A DNA stretch of 64,000 bases from Aptenodytes patagonicus (taxonomy: Eukaryota; Chordata; Aves; Sphenisciformes; Spheniscidae). The position numbers and the translations under genes were made by a program. The notes under the pieces are model-generated. The model ran no database searches. It saw only the letters and a list, made by a program, of their open reading frames with translations, and was not told the DNA's origin. Where the stretch lies: assembly GCF_965638725.1 (NCBI RefSeq), contig NC_134976.1, positions 558,001 to 622,000 of the forward strand. Reading direction: 5' to 3'. Below, piece by piece: positions 54,001 through 64,000 of the stretch (its first letter is position 1; the number at the start of each line of letters is the position of its first letter).

Positions 54001-56377
54001 TTTCAAGGTGTGACAAGATGGTTGCCGCCTCCAAGAGGTTTACAATCCACCGCGTGCCCAGGGTTCTCACGGTGTGCCTGAAAAGGTTTGAAGAGTTCAC
54101 CGGCAGGAAGATCAGCAAGGTGTGTACGCCACTGGAGCGCAACTTTCTCTTCCCGGAGCAGGAGATTTCCCAAAGCAGCACGCTCTTTCACAAGCTGTTC
54201 ATGTTGAGTTTTTCGTGTTCCCTTCTGGGGAGGGGAGAGGAGAGGTCCCGTGGGAAGACAAGCATGTACTCCGCTCCGACAGAGCTGCTTTGGCCGAGAA
54301 CAGTTTCCTGCCACCCAAACCATTACATGTTGAAGGCTTTTTCATGTAGTAGTTCAGGATCATTTCTGAGCCCTCTTGGTCTCTCCGTAGGTGGTGGAGT
54401 ATCCCGAGTACTTGGATCTTCGGCCATACACATCTCAGGCAGCTGGAGAACCGCTCCTCTACGCCTTGTATGCTGTCCTGGTGCATAGCGGTGGCAGCTG
54501 TGATGCGGGACACTATTTCTGCTACACAAAGGTAAAGAGCAACTTCCTTCCTAGCAGGGGAAAAACGTGTGCTGGGGAAGACACGCTTTCACAGCAGTGT
54601 TACTGGCAGCCAAGGCTTTGGGGGAGAAGGTCTCCTTACCAGCTGCACTGGATTTGTTTTAGCGTACTCTTGGTTCTGTTGCTTTCTGCCTCTGTTATCA
54701 CTGAGAAACCATGCAGTTCATCTCCAGATATCGTTGCCCTTTTTTACAGGCCAGCAATGGACTGTGGTACGAGATGAACGATTCGTCTGTGGATGGTTGT
54801 GGCATCGATACAGTTCTCAGGCAGCAAGCCTATTTGCTGTTTTATGTCAGGTAATAACAAGATTTGAAATGTGTTCAGAATACGTTTCCTTTTCCCGGCT
54901 TTGCTGTTTTTCTTCTCATCCTCCGGAGTGTTTCTCTTTCTGTCACAGGAGACAATTACTACCTGCATTATTCGGTGCTGTCAAATGTGAACTACCCCCT
55001 GTCAGTCTTTCTCTCTCCTAGCTGGGCTTTAGGCTCCTGCCCTGCTGTGAACTGCTACTTGTCTGCTCTCTGAAGCTGGCTAATGTAGAGAAGAATACTT
55101 AGAGGAAATTCCGACAGGAAAGATGGGGAGGGACTATTTATCAGGGAGTGTAGTGATAGGACGAGGGGTAACGGTTTTGAACTGAAAGAGGGAAGATGTA
55201 GATCAGATATTAGGAAGAAATTGTTTACAGTGAGGGTGGTGAGACACTGGAAGAGGTTGCCCAGAGAAGTTGTGGATGCCCCCTCCCGGGAAGCGGTCAA
55301 GGCCAGGTTGGATGGGGCTTTGAGCAACCTGATCCAGTGGAAGGTATCCCTGCCCATGGCAGAGGAGTTGGAACTAGATGATCTTTAAGGTCCCTTCGAA
55401 CCCAAGCCATTTTATGATTCTACGATTCTATGAAATGGAGGCCGTAGGGGGTGTAAAGACGAGGACTTGCTCTGACAGGGGTAGACCTGGTGGGAAGACG
55501 CCAGTCGAATTTCCCATTGGTAGTCTTGGTAGCGTCTTCTCTCTGTCATAGAAACCGCTCCAAGAAGATGACTGAACGCCAGGGGAGGCTGCAAGAACAG
55601 CCTTAAACGGAGACCACTCTTTTTTTCTCCAGGCGCTCTGATTTGAAAATTGGAGAAAGGCCTTCCTCACCGGCACCATCATCTGCCCATTCCTTCCTCA
55701 GTCAGTGGGGGGCTGACAGCGAGCAGGCGGGTTCTGTGGGACCACAGGACCTGCCTCGCAGGACTAAGGTAACTCAGGGGAGGTGGGTCAGGGCACCAGA
55801 TGTGGACAGTGGATTTCTTTCTGGGATCTTGGCATTACTCTCTTTTCCCTCCCACACTGCAGCTTTCTTCACAGCCACAACGCTGCTCCCTCTCAAAGCA
55901 TCGCACCTAGATCCACCCCGTTTGTCTGCCTTTGGCCCTTCTGCCTTTGCAGCCCTCCGGGAGAGCCTTTGGGAGGCCCTTAGCTGTCCCCTCACACAGC
56001 TCCTGGGGGTGCCCCACTTTTCTGGTCCTTTCAGGAGCAAAGGGCAGGACCTTTTCACTCTCTCTTTGCAGGACATGGCGGTGGGCATGGAGGACCCTCC
56101 AGAGGACAGCAGCTCTGTGTGTGATGTGCTGCACACCATGCCAGAAGACAGCAATAAAGACGAGCGTGGATTCAGCCCTTCTTCCCACTGCCAGAGGAAT
56201 GGTGCCAGGGAGAGGGCCCGGAGCAGATCCCCACAGTGGGGCAATGATCTCCGCAGCTGGTTCGTGGACGCCACGGACTACGACCACGCAGCAGGGAGGA
56301 GGAGAACTGGTCCTCCAAGTTGTGACAGCGCTCCCAGGGATGACGCAGCTCCAGGGCCCGCCAATGGCAGCTCCTAG
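51083..56377 (+). CDS. Compact USP42-like ubiquitin-specific protease, intact (485 aa)
   Basis: Cysteine protease that would cleave ubiquitin from proteins. Exons: 51083-51107, 51711-51911, 52363-52473, 52549-52651, 52816-52883, 53045-53115, 53675-53757, 54008-54119, 54391-54531, 54750-54850, 55633-55768, 56072-56377. All splice sites are AG/GT, phases agree, and the 1458-nt sum has no internal stop. Catalytic Cys48 is in [13 protein letters not shown], His299 in [10 protein letters not shown], Asn315 in [20 protein letters not shown] is at 123-133 and the zinc pairs are C172/C175 and C219/C222. [22 protein letters not shown] and [13 protein letters not shown] are closer to USP42 than to USP36. 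Vertebrate USP42 is over 1,100 aa; this ends about 110 residues after the catalytic core in a Ser/Arg/Asp-rich tail ([25 protein letters not shown]). No USP42-type long disordered region remains. The start is the ATG giving [11 protein letters not shown]1 lies in intron 10. Confidence 0.9.
55115..55434 (+). mobile_element. CR1 LINE 3' end in intron 10 of the USP42-like gene
   Basis: Reads DRTRG-like GTGATAGGACGAGGGGTAAC, then the CR1 block for [19 protein letters not shown] and the tail TTTATGATTCTACGATTCTATG. About 320 bp, 5'-truncated and diverged. Absent from the dead copy, where this region is deleted. Confidence 0.9.
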
Positions 56378-56530
56378 TCGGGTCCCGCAACCAGTGCTGC
56401 TCGGGAGCAAACCCTGCCAATGCAGAGAGAGCGGAGCAGATCCCCGCGACGGGGCCATGATTTCTGCAGCCGGTTTGTGGACACCACAGACTATGACCCC
56501 TCAGCAGGGAGGAGGAGGAGGAGGGTTTCA
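56188..56530 (+). repeat. C-terminal exon repeat of the USP42-like gene, two units
   Basis: Unit 1 (56190-56310, inside the coding exon) and unit 2 (56405-56530, after the TAG at 56375) share GGAGCAGATCCCC...GGTTTGTGGAC and ...AC GACTAYGACC...CAGCAGGGAGGAGGAGGA. A third unit is the scrap at 38715-38840. In unit 2 the frame is open but lies after the stop, so part of a once longer tail may now be 3' UTR. Confidence 0.75.
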
Positions 56531-57125
56531 GCGCCCCAGAGATGCACGTCGGACAAACACTCAGGGCGCTGCGGTGGTGACGGGGGCAGATTGTGACCCT
56601 GGATGGGGGAGGAGCACAGCATCTGACTCCTGCAGCGCCGGAGAGGAGGAGGACGAAGAATCCAGGAAGCACCAAAACTGGCCCCAGCAGGGACCAAGCT
56701 GCACAAAGGGCACCAGCAGCGCACCCTGTCCCTCCTCCCAGTACTGCCTCTGGCCAGGAAGAGCTCAGAGAGACCTTCCAGAGACTTGGACAGCTCTGCC
56801 GGCTAGCCCGTCTGCCCACAGGCCCCTCGAGGAAGAGCTTTCATCCCTGTTCAGCTGTTGGGATCGCCTTGCAAAAACAACACACGTTTGGTACCAACAG
56901 GCAGAAAAGCCAAAGCCAGAATTAAAAACACTTGTTGGCCTCGCGTATATCATTCATGGGGTGTTTTCTTCTCTGTAGGTGTTGGGAAATACCCAGTGTG
57001 GGAGGTGTATGTCTCGGGATTTTGAAAGCTGTGTGCTTGCATATGCCCATCTTGCAATCTCTTCTTTTTAAATACGGAGTTCAAGTCACTCGAACAGAAA
57101 TGGGCTGGATGAGCCGACAGCGAGC
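56531..57125. other. Probable 3' UTR or former C-terminal coding sequence
   Basis: Open frames continue to about 56978 with Ser/Arg/Gln composition (for example QEELRETFQRLGQLCRLAR), which may be remnants of a longer USP42-like tail. No recognisable domain and no clear AATAAA; ATTAAAAAC is at about 56921. Confidence 0.35.
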
Positions 57126-57388
57126 GGGACTGAAACGGGCTGAATGGCCGGGCCCAGAGGGTGCTGCTCAGTGGCACCAAGTCTAGTGCGAGGCAAGTAA
57201 CTAGCGGTGTCGCCCAGGGGTCAGTACTGGGTCCGATCCTGTTTAACATCTTCCTTAATTAATGGCCTGGATGACGGGGCAGAGTGCACCCTCAGCAAGT
57301 TGGCCGATGGCACCAGACTGGGAGGAGTGGCGCTTAGGCCAGGGGGCCGTGCTGCCATCCCGAGGCACCTGGGCAGGCTGGAGAGATG
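57126..57388 (+). mobile_element. CR1 LINE fragment (old)
   Basis: Reads the RT segment around [18 protein letters not shown], then AECTLSKLADGTRLGGV and LGRLERC. The active site is LADG. About 260 bp, both ends missing. Confidence 0.88.
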
Positions 57389-57941
57389 TTCTGTCGTCCT
57401 CACACCGGCTCATCACCCAGTGCGCAACACAAATTTACACACCGAGGCGAGGTATTTCCATTTCTTTTAGTCCAGTTGGCGCAAAGGAGGGAGCTAGGTG
57501 GTAGCCCGCAAAAGACTAGCTCCCCGATTATCAAAACTTCACACTATTTATATTCTGCCTCCGACTGGTCAAACGATTCTCTCGCCTCTTATGCTAATTA
57601 GTCCGCATGCTCAGTCTTTCTCTTCTTTTGGGTCGGAAGGTTTCTTGAGTCGGTGGACCGTGAGTCAGTGGTCGTGATCTCCTCTTGTCGGAATTAACTC
57701 TCCTTCACCTTTAGTTTCATGCTTCAGCTGTTGCAGCCAAATTCCTGTGGTTTTGCTGATAAAACAAGATATCTCCTAACAGCCTGATTTATACAAGCCA
57801 GGATGCCCGGTTTGTCCAGGATGTTTCTGATTTATCTCCCTTGGGATTAGATGCCATGCCAAGAATTTACTTCAAACCTCCCCAACCTTGAATAGCTAAC
57901 AAAGCACTGGAGAAAATGATTGCAACATTAATCAATGGCAG
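57389..57941. other. Possible fragment of another LTR
   Basis: No gene. CTATTTATATTCTGCC and TATGCTAATTAGTCCGCATG resemble promoter pieces of an avian LTR, but no TG/CA ends or poly(A) region could be assigned. Confidence 0.25.
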
Positions 57942-58497
57942 TGTCCTGCTTTCGGCAGGGATAGAGTTAGTTTCCTTCCTGGTAGCTGGTACAGTGCTGT
58001 GTTTTGGATTTAGGATAAGAGCAAAGTTGATAACGCACCCATGTTTTAGTTGTTGCTAGGTAGTGCTTACACTAGCCAAGGACTTTTCAGTTTTCCATGC
58101 TTTACTGACTGAGAAGGCTGGAGGTGCACAAGAAGCTGGGAGGAGGGGGCACAGCCAAACTGGCCAAAGAAACGTTGCATACCATGTGACGTCATGCGCA
58201 GTACATAAACTGGGGAAAGCTGGCCGGGGGGGGCCGCTGCTCGGGGACTGGCTGGGCATCGGTCGGCGGGTGGTGAGCAATTGCACTGTGCATCACTTGC
58301 TTTCTGTATTATTATTACTATTATTTTTATTTTTATTGTTATTATCATTTTATTTCCATTATTAAACTGTTTTTATCTCAACCCACGAGTTTTTCTCACT
58401 TGTGCTCTTCCAATTCTCTCCCCCATCCCACCGGGTGGGGGGGAGTGAGCGAGCGGCTGCGTGGTGCTCAGTTGCCGACTGAGGTTACACCACGACA
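57942..58497 (+). mobile_element. ERV LTR, plus orientation, complete (556 bp)
   Basis: TGTCCTGCTTTCGGCAGGG to GTTACACCACGACA. It has TGACGTCA at 58187-58194, the ACATAAACTGG box and the ATTAAACTG region after (ATT)n. Same family as the 35.5-kb and 38.2-kb LTRs. No internal viral sequence is attached, so it reads as a solo LTR facing the minus LTR 276 bp away. Confidence 0.92.
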
Positions 58498-58773
58498 CTC
58501 TGCCCTGCAGACCCCTCTTGGCAGCAGGGCACCGCACAGGGTCATCTCTCCGTGTGCAGGGTCTAAGGAGCAGCTCAGAAAAGTCCTAACCAGAACTGCA
58601 GCCTCAGTGCCTTCTCCAGAGTGGAGAAGTAAATTCCCACTGCCCACCCAGCTCACCAAGAGTAGAAAACTGAAAGCACAGATTCCTTCCCTTTCAGGAA
58701 AATGCAGCTTTGATGTCATCCTTGAAAGTCTCCTCGGAAATGCCTTAGAAAGGATCTGGAGCTGTTAGCAGCC
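58498..58773. repeat. 276-bp segment duplicated from/to 35020-35295
   Basis: Nearly identical to 35020-35295; here it lies exactly between the plus LTR and the minus LTR. Confidence 0.9.
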
Positions 58774-60060
58774 TGTCGTGGTTTAACCTCAATCAGCAAC
58801 TGAGCACCACACAGCCGCTCACTCATTCCCCCCGCCCCTGGTGGGATGGGGGAGAGAATTGGAAGAGTAGAAGTGAGAAAAACTTGTGGGTTGAGATGAA
58901 AACAGTTTAATAATTTCAATAAAATAATAACAACAACAACAATAATAATAATGTAATAATAATAATACACAAAGCAACTGATGCACAGTGCAATTACTCA
59001 CCACCTGCCGACCGCTGCCCAGCCAGTCCCCGAGCAGCAGCCCCCCCGGCCAGCTTTCCCCAGTTTATGTGCTGAGCATCGAATCATAGAATCATAGAAT
59101 CATTGAGGTTGGAAAAGACCTGTAAGACCATCGAGTCCAACCGTCGACCCAACACCACCATGCCCACTAAACCACGTCCCTCAGCGCCGCATCTACACGT
59201 CTTTTAAATACCTCCAGGGATGGGGACTCCACCACTTCCCTGGGCAGCCTGTTCCAATGTTTCACCACTCTCTCAGTAAAGAAATTTTTCCTCACGTCCA
59301 ATCTAAACCTCCCCTGGCACAACTTGAGGCCATTTCCTCTCGTCCTATCGCTTGTTACTTGGGAGAAGAGACCGACACCCACCTCGCTACAACCTCCTGT
59401 CAGGTAGTTGTAGAGAGCGATGAGGTCTCCCCTCAGCCTCCTTTTCTCCAGGCTAAACAACCCCAGTTCCCTCAGCCGCTCCTCAGAAGACTTCTTCTCC
59501 AGGCCCCTCACCAGCCTCGTTGCCCTTCTCTGGACACGCTCCAGCACCTCAACGTCCTTCTTGTAGTGAGGGGCCCAAAACTGAACACAGTATTCAAGGT
59601 GCGGCCTCACCAGGGCCGAGTACAGGGGCACAATCTCTTCCCTACTCCTGCTGGCCACACTATTTCTGATACAGGCCAGGATGCCATTGGCTGCCTTGGC
59701 CATCTGGGCACACTGCCGGCTCATGTTCAGCCGGCTGTCGACCAACACCCCCAGGTCCTTTTCCGACAGGCAGCTTTCCAGCCACTCTTCCCCAAGCCTG
59801 TAGCGTTGCATGATGTCACATGGTATGGAATGTTTCTTTGGCCAGTTTGGCTGTGCCCCCTCCCAGCTTCTTGTGCACCTCCAGCCTTCTCAGTCGGTAG
59901 AGCATGGGAAACTCAAAAGTCCTTGGCTAGTGTAAGCACTACCTAGCAACAACTAAACCATCGGTGTGTTATCAACTTTGTTCTCCTCCTAAATCCAAAA
60001 CACAGCACTGTACCAGCTACTAGGAAGGCAATTAACTCTATCCCTGCTGAAACCAGGACA
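58774..60060 (-). mobile_element. ERV 3' LTR, minus orientation, split by a CR1
   Basis: The LTR occupies 58774-59080 and about 59808-60060; rejoined they match the 544-bp LTR at 38171. The break falls in the GAGCATGACGTCACATGG stretch, next to the TATA region. GCAT is present on both sides of the inserted CR1, a possible 4-bp target duplication. Retroviral integrase sequence lies to the right, so this is the 3' LTR of a minus-strand provirus. Confidence 0.9.
59081..59812 (-). mobile_element. CR1 LINE 3' end inserted in the ERV LTR
   Basis: GAATCATAGAATCATAGAATC at the left is the reversed CR1 tail. An open minus frame of 214 codons (59811-59167) contains [67 protein letters not shown] and [15 protein letters not shown]. 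No lesion; very close to the 9-kb copy. Its insertion postdates the LTR. Confidence 0.94.
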
Positions 60061-60803
60061 ATATCCACCCCTTATTCTATACCATCTACGTCATGCTCAA
60101 GTCCCATGTTTTCCAATACATTTCCATTAATCACCACCCCTTTTCCTGGTTTGTTTGGTTGTTTGCTTTTTAATAGAAATATATACACAGATATCATTCC
60201 CTTAGTCTGTGGGCCATCCCTCTAAAACATTCGGTGAGTTCATTTAGTCCATGACTTCGGGCTCCATCTGTCGTAATAATCTTCCAGGGCAGGAAAAATG
60301 GAGATGGTATGTGGTGTTGGATTGTGTCATGTGGAAGTCAGTCCTGGTACCATCATCACTGTGCTTTGCTTGGTTTCATCGAGGTTTATTCTTCATTAGT
60401 CTGGGTGATTCTTATTGTAATATCATTAGTATGGCATATAATATTATGTAGCACTTAACATCACATGATTCAGATCATTGGCTATTCTCACCCACAATCA
60501 AATCCCCTTGAGGTACACATCAGACTTCCCCATCCGTCCGCGTTATCCACCAAGTGCACCCAGGTCCTTGAGCAAAAGCAATCCCACGGAGGGGTTTGCC
60601 TTTGCCTGGGGCAGGAATAACCCAAACCGTTTTCCCCAACATATTTTTTATGTGCACTACAGGGACTTTCTTCCCATCTACAGTACGTAAAAGTTCTGAC
60701 TGGGCAGGGCCAGCTCGATTGGCAGATCCCCTCGTGCTGACTAACCAGGTGGCCTTTGCTAAATGTGTGTCCCAATGTTTGAATGTCCCGCCACCCACTC
60801 ATT
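60061..60803 (-). pseudogene. pol: ERV pol fragment: integrase C-terminus and 3' region
   Basis: A minus-strand frame 60798-60520 reads as the end of an avian ERV integrase: the end of the catalytic core (HLAKATWLVSTRGSANRAG) followed by the small C-terminal DNA-binding domain, then a stop about 460 bp before the LTR. No envelope-like frame is seen in the remaining 460 bp. The fragment is cut at 60803 by the segmental duplication boundary, so the rest of pol is missing. It is a broken gene with no enzymatic capacity. Confidence 0.7.
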
Positions 60804-60815
60804 CTCTCTTTGCAG

Positions 60816-61118
60816 GACACGGCGGTGGGCATGGAGGACTCTCCAGAGGACAGCAACTCCTCCGCAACAGCCAGCACCAGCCAGCTAACCTGGGCAGGTG
60901 CAAGGGAGGCATCTGCAAGCTGGCCGTGCCCCATCTGGCCAGGCAGGCTCAGCATCGCTGCCTGTGTGGGTTTCTACTTGCATCGCTGCTTCTTGGGCTG
61001 TTACCAGAATGGATTTCCAAACAGAAGCTTCTTTCTAAACATAAGTCCTGCCTGCAAGTTTTCCAGTCAATCCCTTCCCAATAAACTCATCGGAGTGCCT
61101 TCCATTATCAGAAACTGA
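60816..61118 (+). pseudogene. USP42-like last-exon fragment (third copy)
   Basis: After TCTCTTTGCAG the exon reads DTAVGMEDSPEDSNSSATAS and is the counterpart of 46049-46351, with AATAAA at 61080. No catalytic exon precedes it: retroviral pol lies immediately upstream. The long open frame to 61118 continues past the AATAAA and need not be coding. Confidence 0.75.
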
Positions 61119-62764
61119 TGGTATAATAAATGTGGACCCACCTCTACTAATAGAGGGATTTTTATCCCCACTGTCACAAGGTGCCCCTCAATTCCCTGCA
61201 CCTGCACTTGACTTTCCCACGGTTTTAGTACCTTCCCGCTGAATGCAGATCCCGCAAGGACAGTCGGGTGAACTCACCCAGTGCCGGCTGTGTCGCATGC
61301 GGTAGCCACGCTCACCAGGTTGGGAACCCACAGAGTCCCATCTGACTCACCAAATCGTTACCGAAATGGATTTGCTTGCATTTTTCTTCTCTTCTACTTC
61401 ATGTGTGGGTACAGGAAGGAAGGCAGCAGGCATACACACTAGCTAAAACCACTTTTTGTTGCAGTCCATAAAGGTGCGCCTCAGCTGGGAGCCCGAGAAG
61501 GACCCTGTGTTGCACTTCTTGATTCCTTAGATGCGATCTTAAAGCTACTCATTCACTTGTACAAGCTAAAAAACCTCCTGGCTTTGGCCATGACATCGCC
61601 TGTTACCATTCACTTCCGAGTAGTTGTTCACGCGAACCCCCCGTGCAAACACGCCTAATGCATATTTTTCAGCTGAGGTTTCACTATTTTGTTGCAACTT
61701 TGCCGCTTTCAGCCGGTTTCCGTCTGGTTTCTTCTAACAATAGACCCACTTGTATAGGCCAGGTCACTGTCGGTCAAGTTCTCTTGCGCATGTCTTCGAA
61801 GCCATCTTTACAGAGGAGCTTTTTCGTACCTAACACAGTCTGCTGGTCAGCTTTGTCAGCAGGGCTAGTTCAAAGCCTACGCTGCAGGATGCAATCAGGG
61901 GGAAATGTGCGGGTGGAGCCTTCTGTGTTGCTTACCCTTTGATTTCAGTGCCGTCCTCCAGTCTGAATCTTGCAGTGTTTTTGCTGAGGCATAAAAGTTC
62001 AATGGAGCGAGCAGATCTTCCTCACCCACACACGCACCTCCACCCCAGCTCAAGGCAAAGGCACAAAACCTCTGGGGGTGCGTTGTTTTATTGAACGCGT
62101 AGCAGCTACCCAGCATCAGGGGAGTTGCGTACAGCGAACAGCTGCAGGTGCCTGGGGCTTGACCAGCATCGCCTGGAAGGGAAAAAGGGGAAAAAGGTGA
62201 CCGTGGGGACTTGCTATCAGTTCATCTGGGTCCCTGTTGCCCTGCACGCCCCCCTAAGCCAAACGCCATTTCTGAACAGTCACTCTGCGTCTCCCTCTGT
62301 CCCCTTTTGGTCAGGGCTGTCATGCGACACTACGGGGACAGAGAGGTTCTTCTGGGGATCCGGGGCAGAATGATGATGGCACTAAGTCATAGTTACAGTT
62401 AAAGATTTATTTTTTAACAGAATTTAATGATCAGCATAGCATAGGATTTCATGATCAGAGCAGCACAGGATTTGTATAAGCAGCATCAGCGTAGCACAGT
62501 TTTATAAGTAGCGTAGCACCGAATTTTATAGCACAGCTTAGCTTATGGTTCCTAATCACCTGGACCCACTGCAGATCGGGTCACATCTTAATACTTGGCT
62601 TGCCATGTCAATATAACAATCATAACCTAGACTCAAACCACATAAAAGAATACGAGTCGCCCTCTCAGTCCTTGGAGGAAGCAGACTGCTTGATTTTATA
62701 GGCAGTGCTCTGTGTGCTGCTGCGCTTCCCTGTTCTGGGATGGGGTCATCACAACCTGGCTGGC

Positions 62765-62909
62765 CTGGTGCCCGGGACCTTCATGGCCCGTAAGGAGGGA
62801 AGAAGTCAGCCTGGCGCCCAGGAACCTTGAGGCCGATAGGGAGGGGGAGAAGAAGGCTGCCTGGTGCACAGGACCTTCAGGGCCTGAGGAGGAGGGGAAA
62901 GGGGACTGA
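62765..62909 (+). repeat. About 48-bp tandem repeat, three copies (copy B)
   Basis: Duplicate of the array at 47998-48142. Confidence 0.8.
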
Positions 62910-63244
62910 CACGCGTTTGCCTCACAAAACGGCATTCGTTAAGCTAACCATATTACCAGGGGTCAGGAGCAGGAGGTACCGGTCACAAGTGCAATTGTTT
63001 ATTACCTCCATCAGATGGTTCCTGAAGTGCTGGGATGGCAGCAATGCAGGGCCCAAATACCAGGTTAGGCGGGAGGCCACTGGTGACCTGGATTGGATGG
63101 GGAGGGACAGCAGGGGGACAGGCTGGGGGCAGCAGGACAGCAGAAGAGTTTTCTTTGGTGAACGTATTCAGCATCTGCTGTCCTTACCCCATCGCTGAGC
63201 AGGGCGAGGCATGAGTGTTGTCTTTTCACTGTGCGCTTTGCCAG

Positions 63245-63856
63245 CAGCCCTGCTGCAGCCAGGAGACAAGGTCGTCAAAGAGGGAGAAGACGTAAGGCGG
63301 ATCAGGCAGCCCACAGGCTACTACATCTCATCAGGCGCTGATGATCCGTCTCCTGTGAGCACACTGAGATCAAGAGCAGCACCTGCAAACCAGGCCAAAG
63401 AGGTGGAAAGGAGGTTTGTTGAAAGAGGGCTGAAGAGCAGCCCCCTCCTGCTGCCCTGTTGTGGATCGCTCCTCTGTGCTCGGTCCCCACGGCATCGGAG
63501 GCGGTGCTGAGGTGCTGGAGTGAAACGTTAGGGTGCTGCAAAGGAGCAGGCAGTGACGGCCAAGAGGCAGATCCTCTCCTCGGCTGCACAGTCACGCCTG
63601 TGTTTAGCAAAGTCGTTGGTTTCCAGCGGTGCCAGGGAACAGTTTGCGGTGCCTGGCAGGAGCATCACAGACTAGTTGGGTCTCCTTCTGTGCTCTGAAC
63701 TTGCAGAGAGCTACAGAGGTGACAAAACTTCTTGGCCAGGAAGACCCTCCTCAGGTGACCCAACGCGTGTTTGAAATCCACCTAGAGAGTATTGATCCTT
63801 GTAGAAGAGAGACGATCCCAAAGCATCAAGTTTGGATCGCTGCAACAGCTTTGGGA
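63245..63856 (+). CDS. Two candidate exons of an unidentified gene (copy B)
   Basis: Exon A 63245-63354 and exon B 63707-63856, same splice sites and phases as copy A. Two substitutions in exon B change residues (K to R and M to T near DPCKREMIPK). Both copies keep the frame open. Confidence 0.35.
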
Positions 63857-64000
63857 GTAAAAAACGATGGCAAAGTTAGAGCATTTCCGTTTTTGTTTCT
63901 CTCAGTCAAAGCATTGTCAGATACCACAGTGATGGGCACCTTCACAGGAATAATAGTAAAAAGTGAAATAAGAAAAAACTCTGGCCAGGTCACCTGATGG

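Larger units (their letters stand above)
60804..64000 (+). repeat. Segmental duplication, copy B (paired with 46037-49233)
   Basis: Continues to the window edge. Base differences from copy A are single substitutions, for example CGGCGG for CGGTGG in the first exon and GTAGAAGAGAGACG for GTAAAAGAGAGATG near the end. Confidence 0.95.

Noticed and set aside
55932..56978. 348-codon plus frame over the last USP42-like exon
   Set aside because: It is out of phase with the spliced gene, which is in phase in another frame and ends at 56377. It has repeat-driven composition.

Overview
This is a window of an avian nuclear genome, probably a neoavian bird. The evidence is the density of CR1 LINEs (at least ten, several ending in the avian tail of ATTCTATG repeats), an olfactory receptor of the bird-expanded OR14-like type, LTRs that start TGTCCTGG and end CACGACA, and spliced vertebrate gene structure. 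No bacterial, organellar or CRISPR feature is present. Functions come from motifs I recognise; no database search was possible.

Layout. 1-11.5 kb: mostly intronic or intergenic sequence with one clear minus-strand exon of a BBX-like HMG-box gene (4939-5137) and two CR1s (5.9-7.3 kb plus, 8.9-10.4 kb minus). 11.58-12.8 kb: a CpG-rich promoter-like island with a 61-bp tandem duplication carrying two ZNF143-type sites, followed by about 700 bp of purine-rich DNA. 13-22.7 kb: a TAGGG-bearing minisatellite, a decayed hAT-transposase-like retrocopy and two CR1 remnants. 22.97-27.80 kb: an unrecognised but intact eight-exon gene (all introns phase 1) for a 246-aa type I membrane protein. 28.4-30.3 kb: a candidate secreted-protein exon and a 21-bp minisatellite whose reading frame gives leucine heptads. 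31-34.7 kb: CR1 pieces and one intact olfactory receptor ORF.

From 35 to 64 kb lies a young, rearranged cluster built from three ingredients: (i) USP42-like deubiquitinase genes, (ii) one family of endogenous retrovirus with about 545-bp LTRs, and (iii) CR1s. One USP42-like gene (51083-56377, 12 exons, 485 aa) is completely open, with catalytic Cys, His and Asn and the zinc ligands present. A second (38842-46351) is dead: catalytic Cys to Ser, a frameshift, lost splice acceptors, exon deletions, and a 4.7-kb nearly full-length CR1 in an intron. A third is represented only by its last exon (60.8 kb) and begins a segmental duplication of at least 3.2 kb (46037-49233 = 60804-64000, about 99.5% identical by eye). 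A C-terminal scrap of another copy (38715-38840) lies just upstream of the dead gene. The retrovirus is split between two loci: 5' LTR, primer-binding site and gag at 36.1-38.7 kb, and the end of integrase plus a 3' LTR at 58.8-60.8 kb. Both loci share the same 276-bp flank, so they look like two damaged copies of one duplicated insertion.

The genes do not form one pathway. The window is best read as a site where a compact deubiquitinase gene has been amplified by segmental duplication, with LTRs and CR1s at or near the breakpoints.
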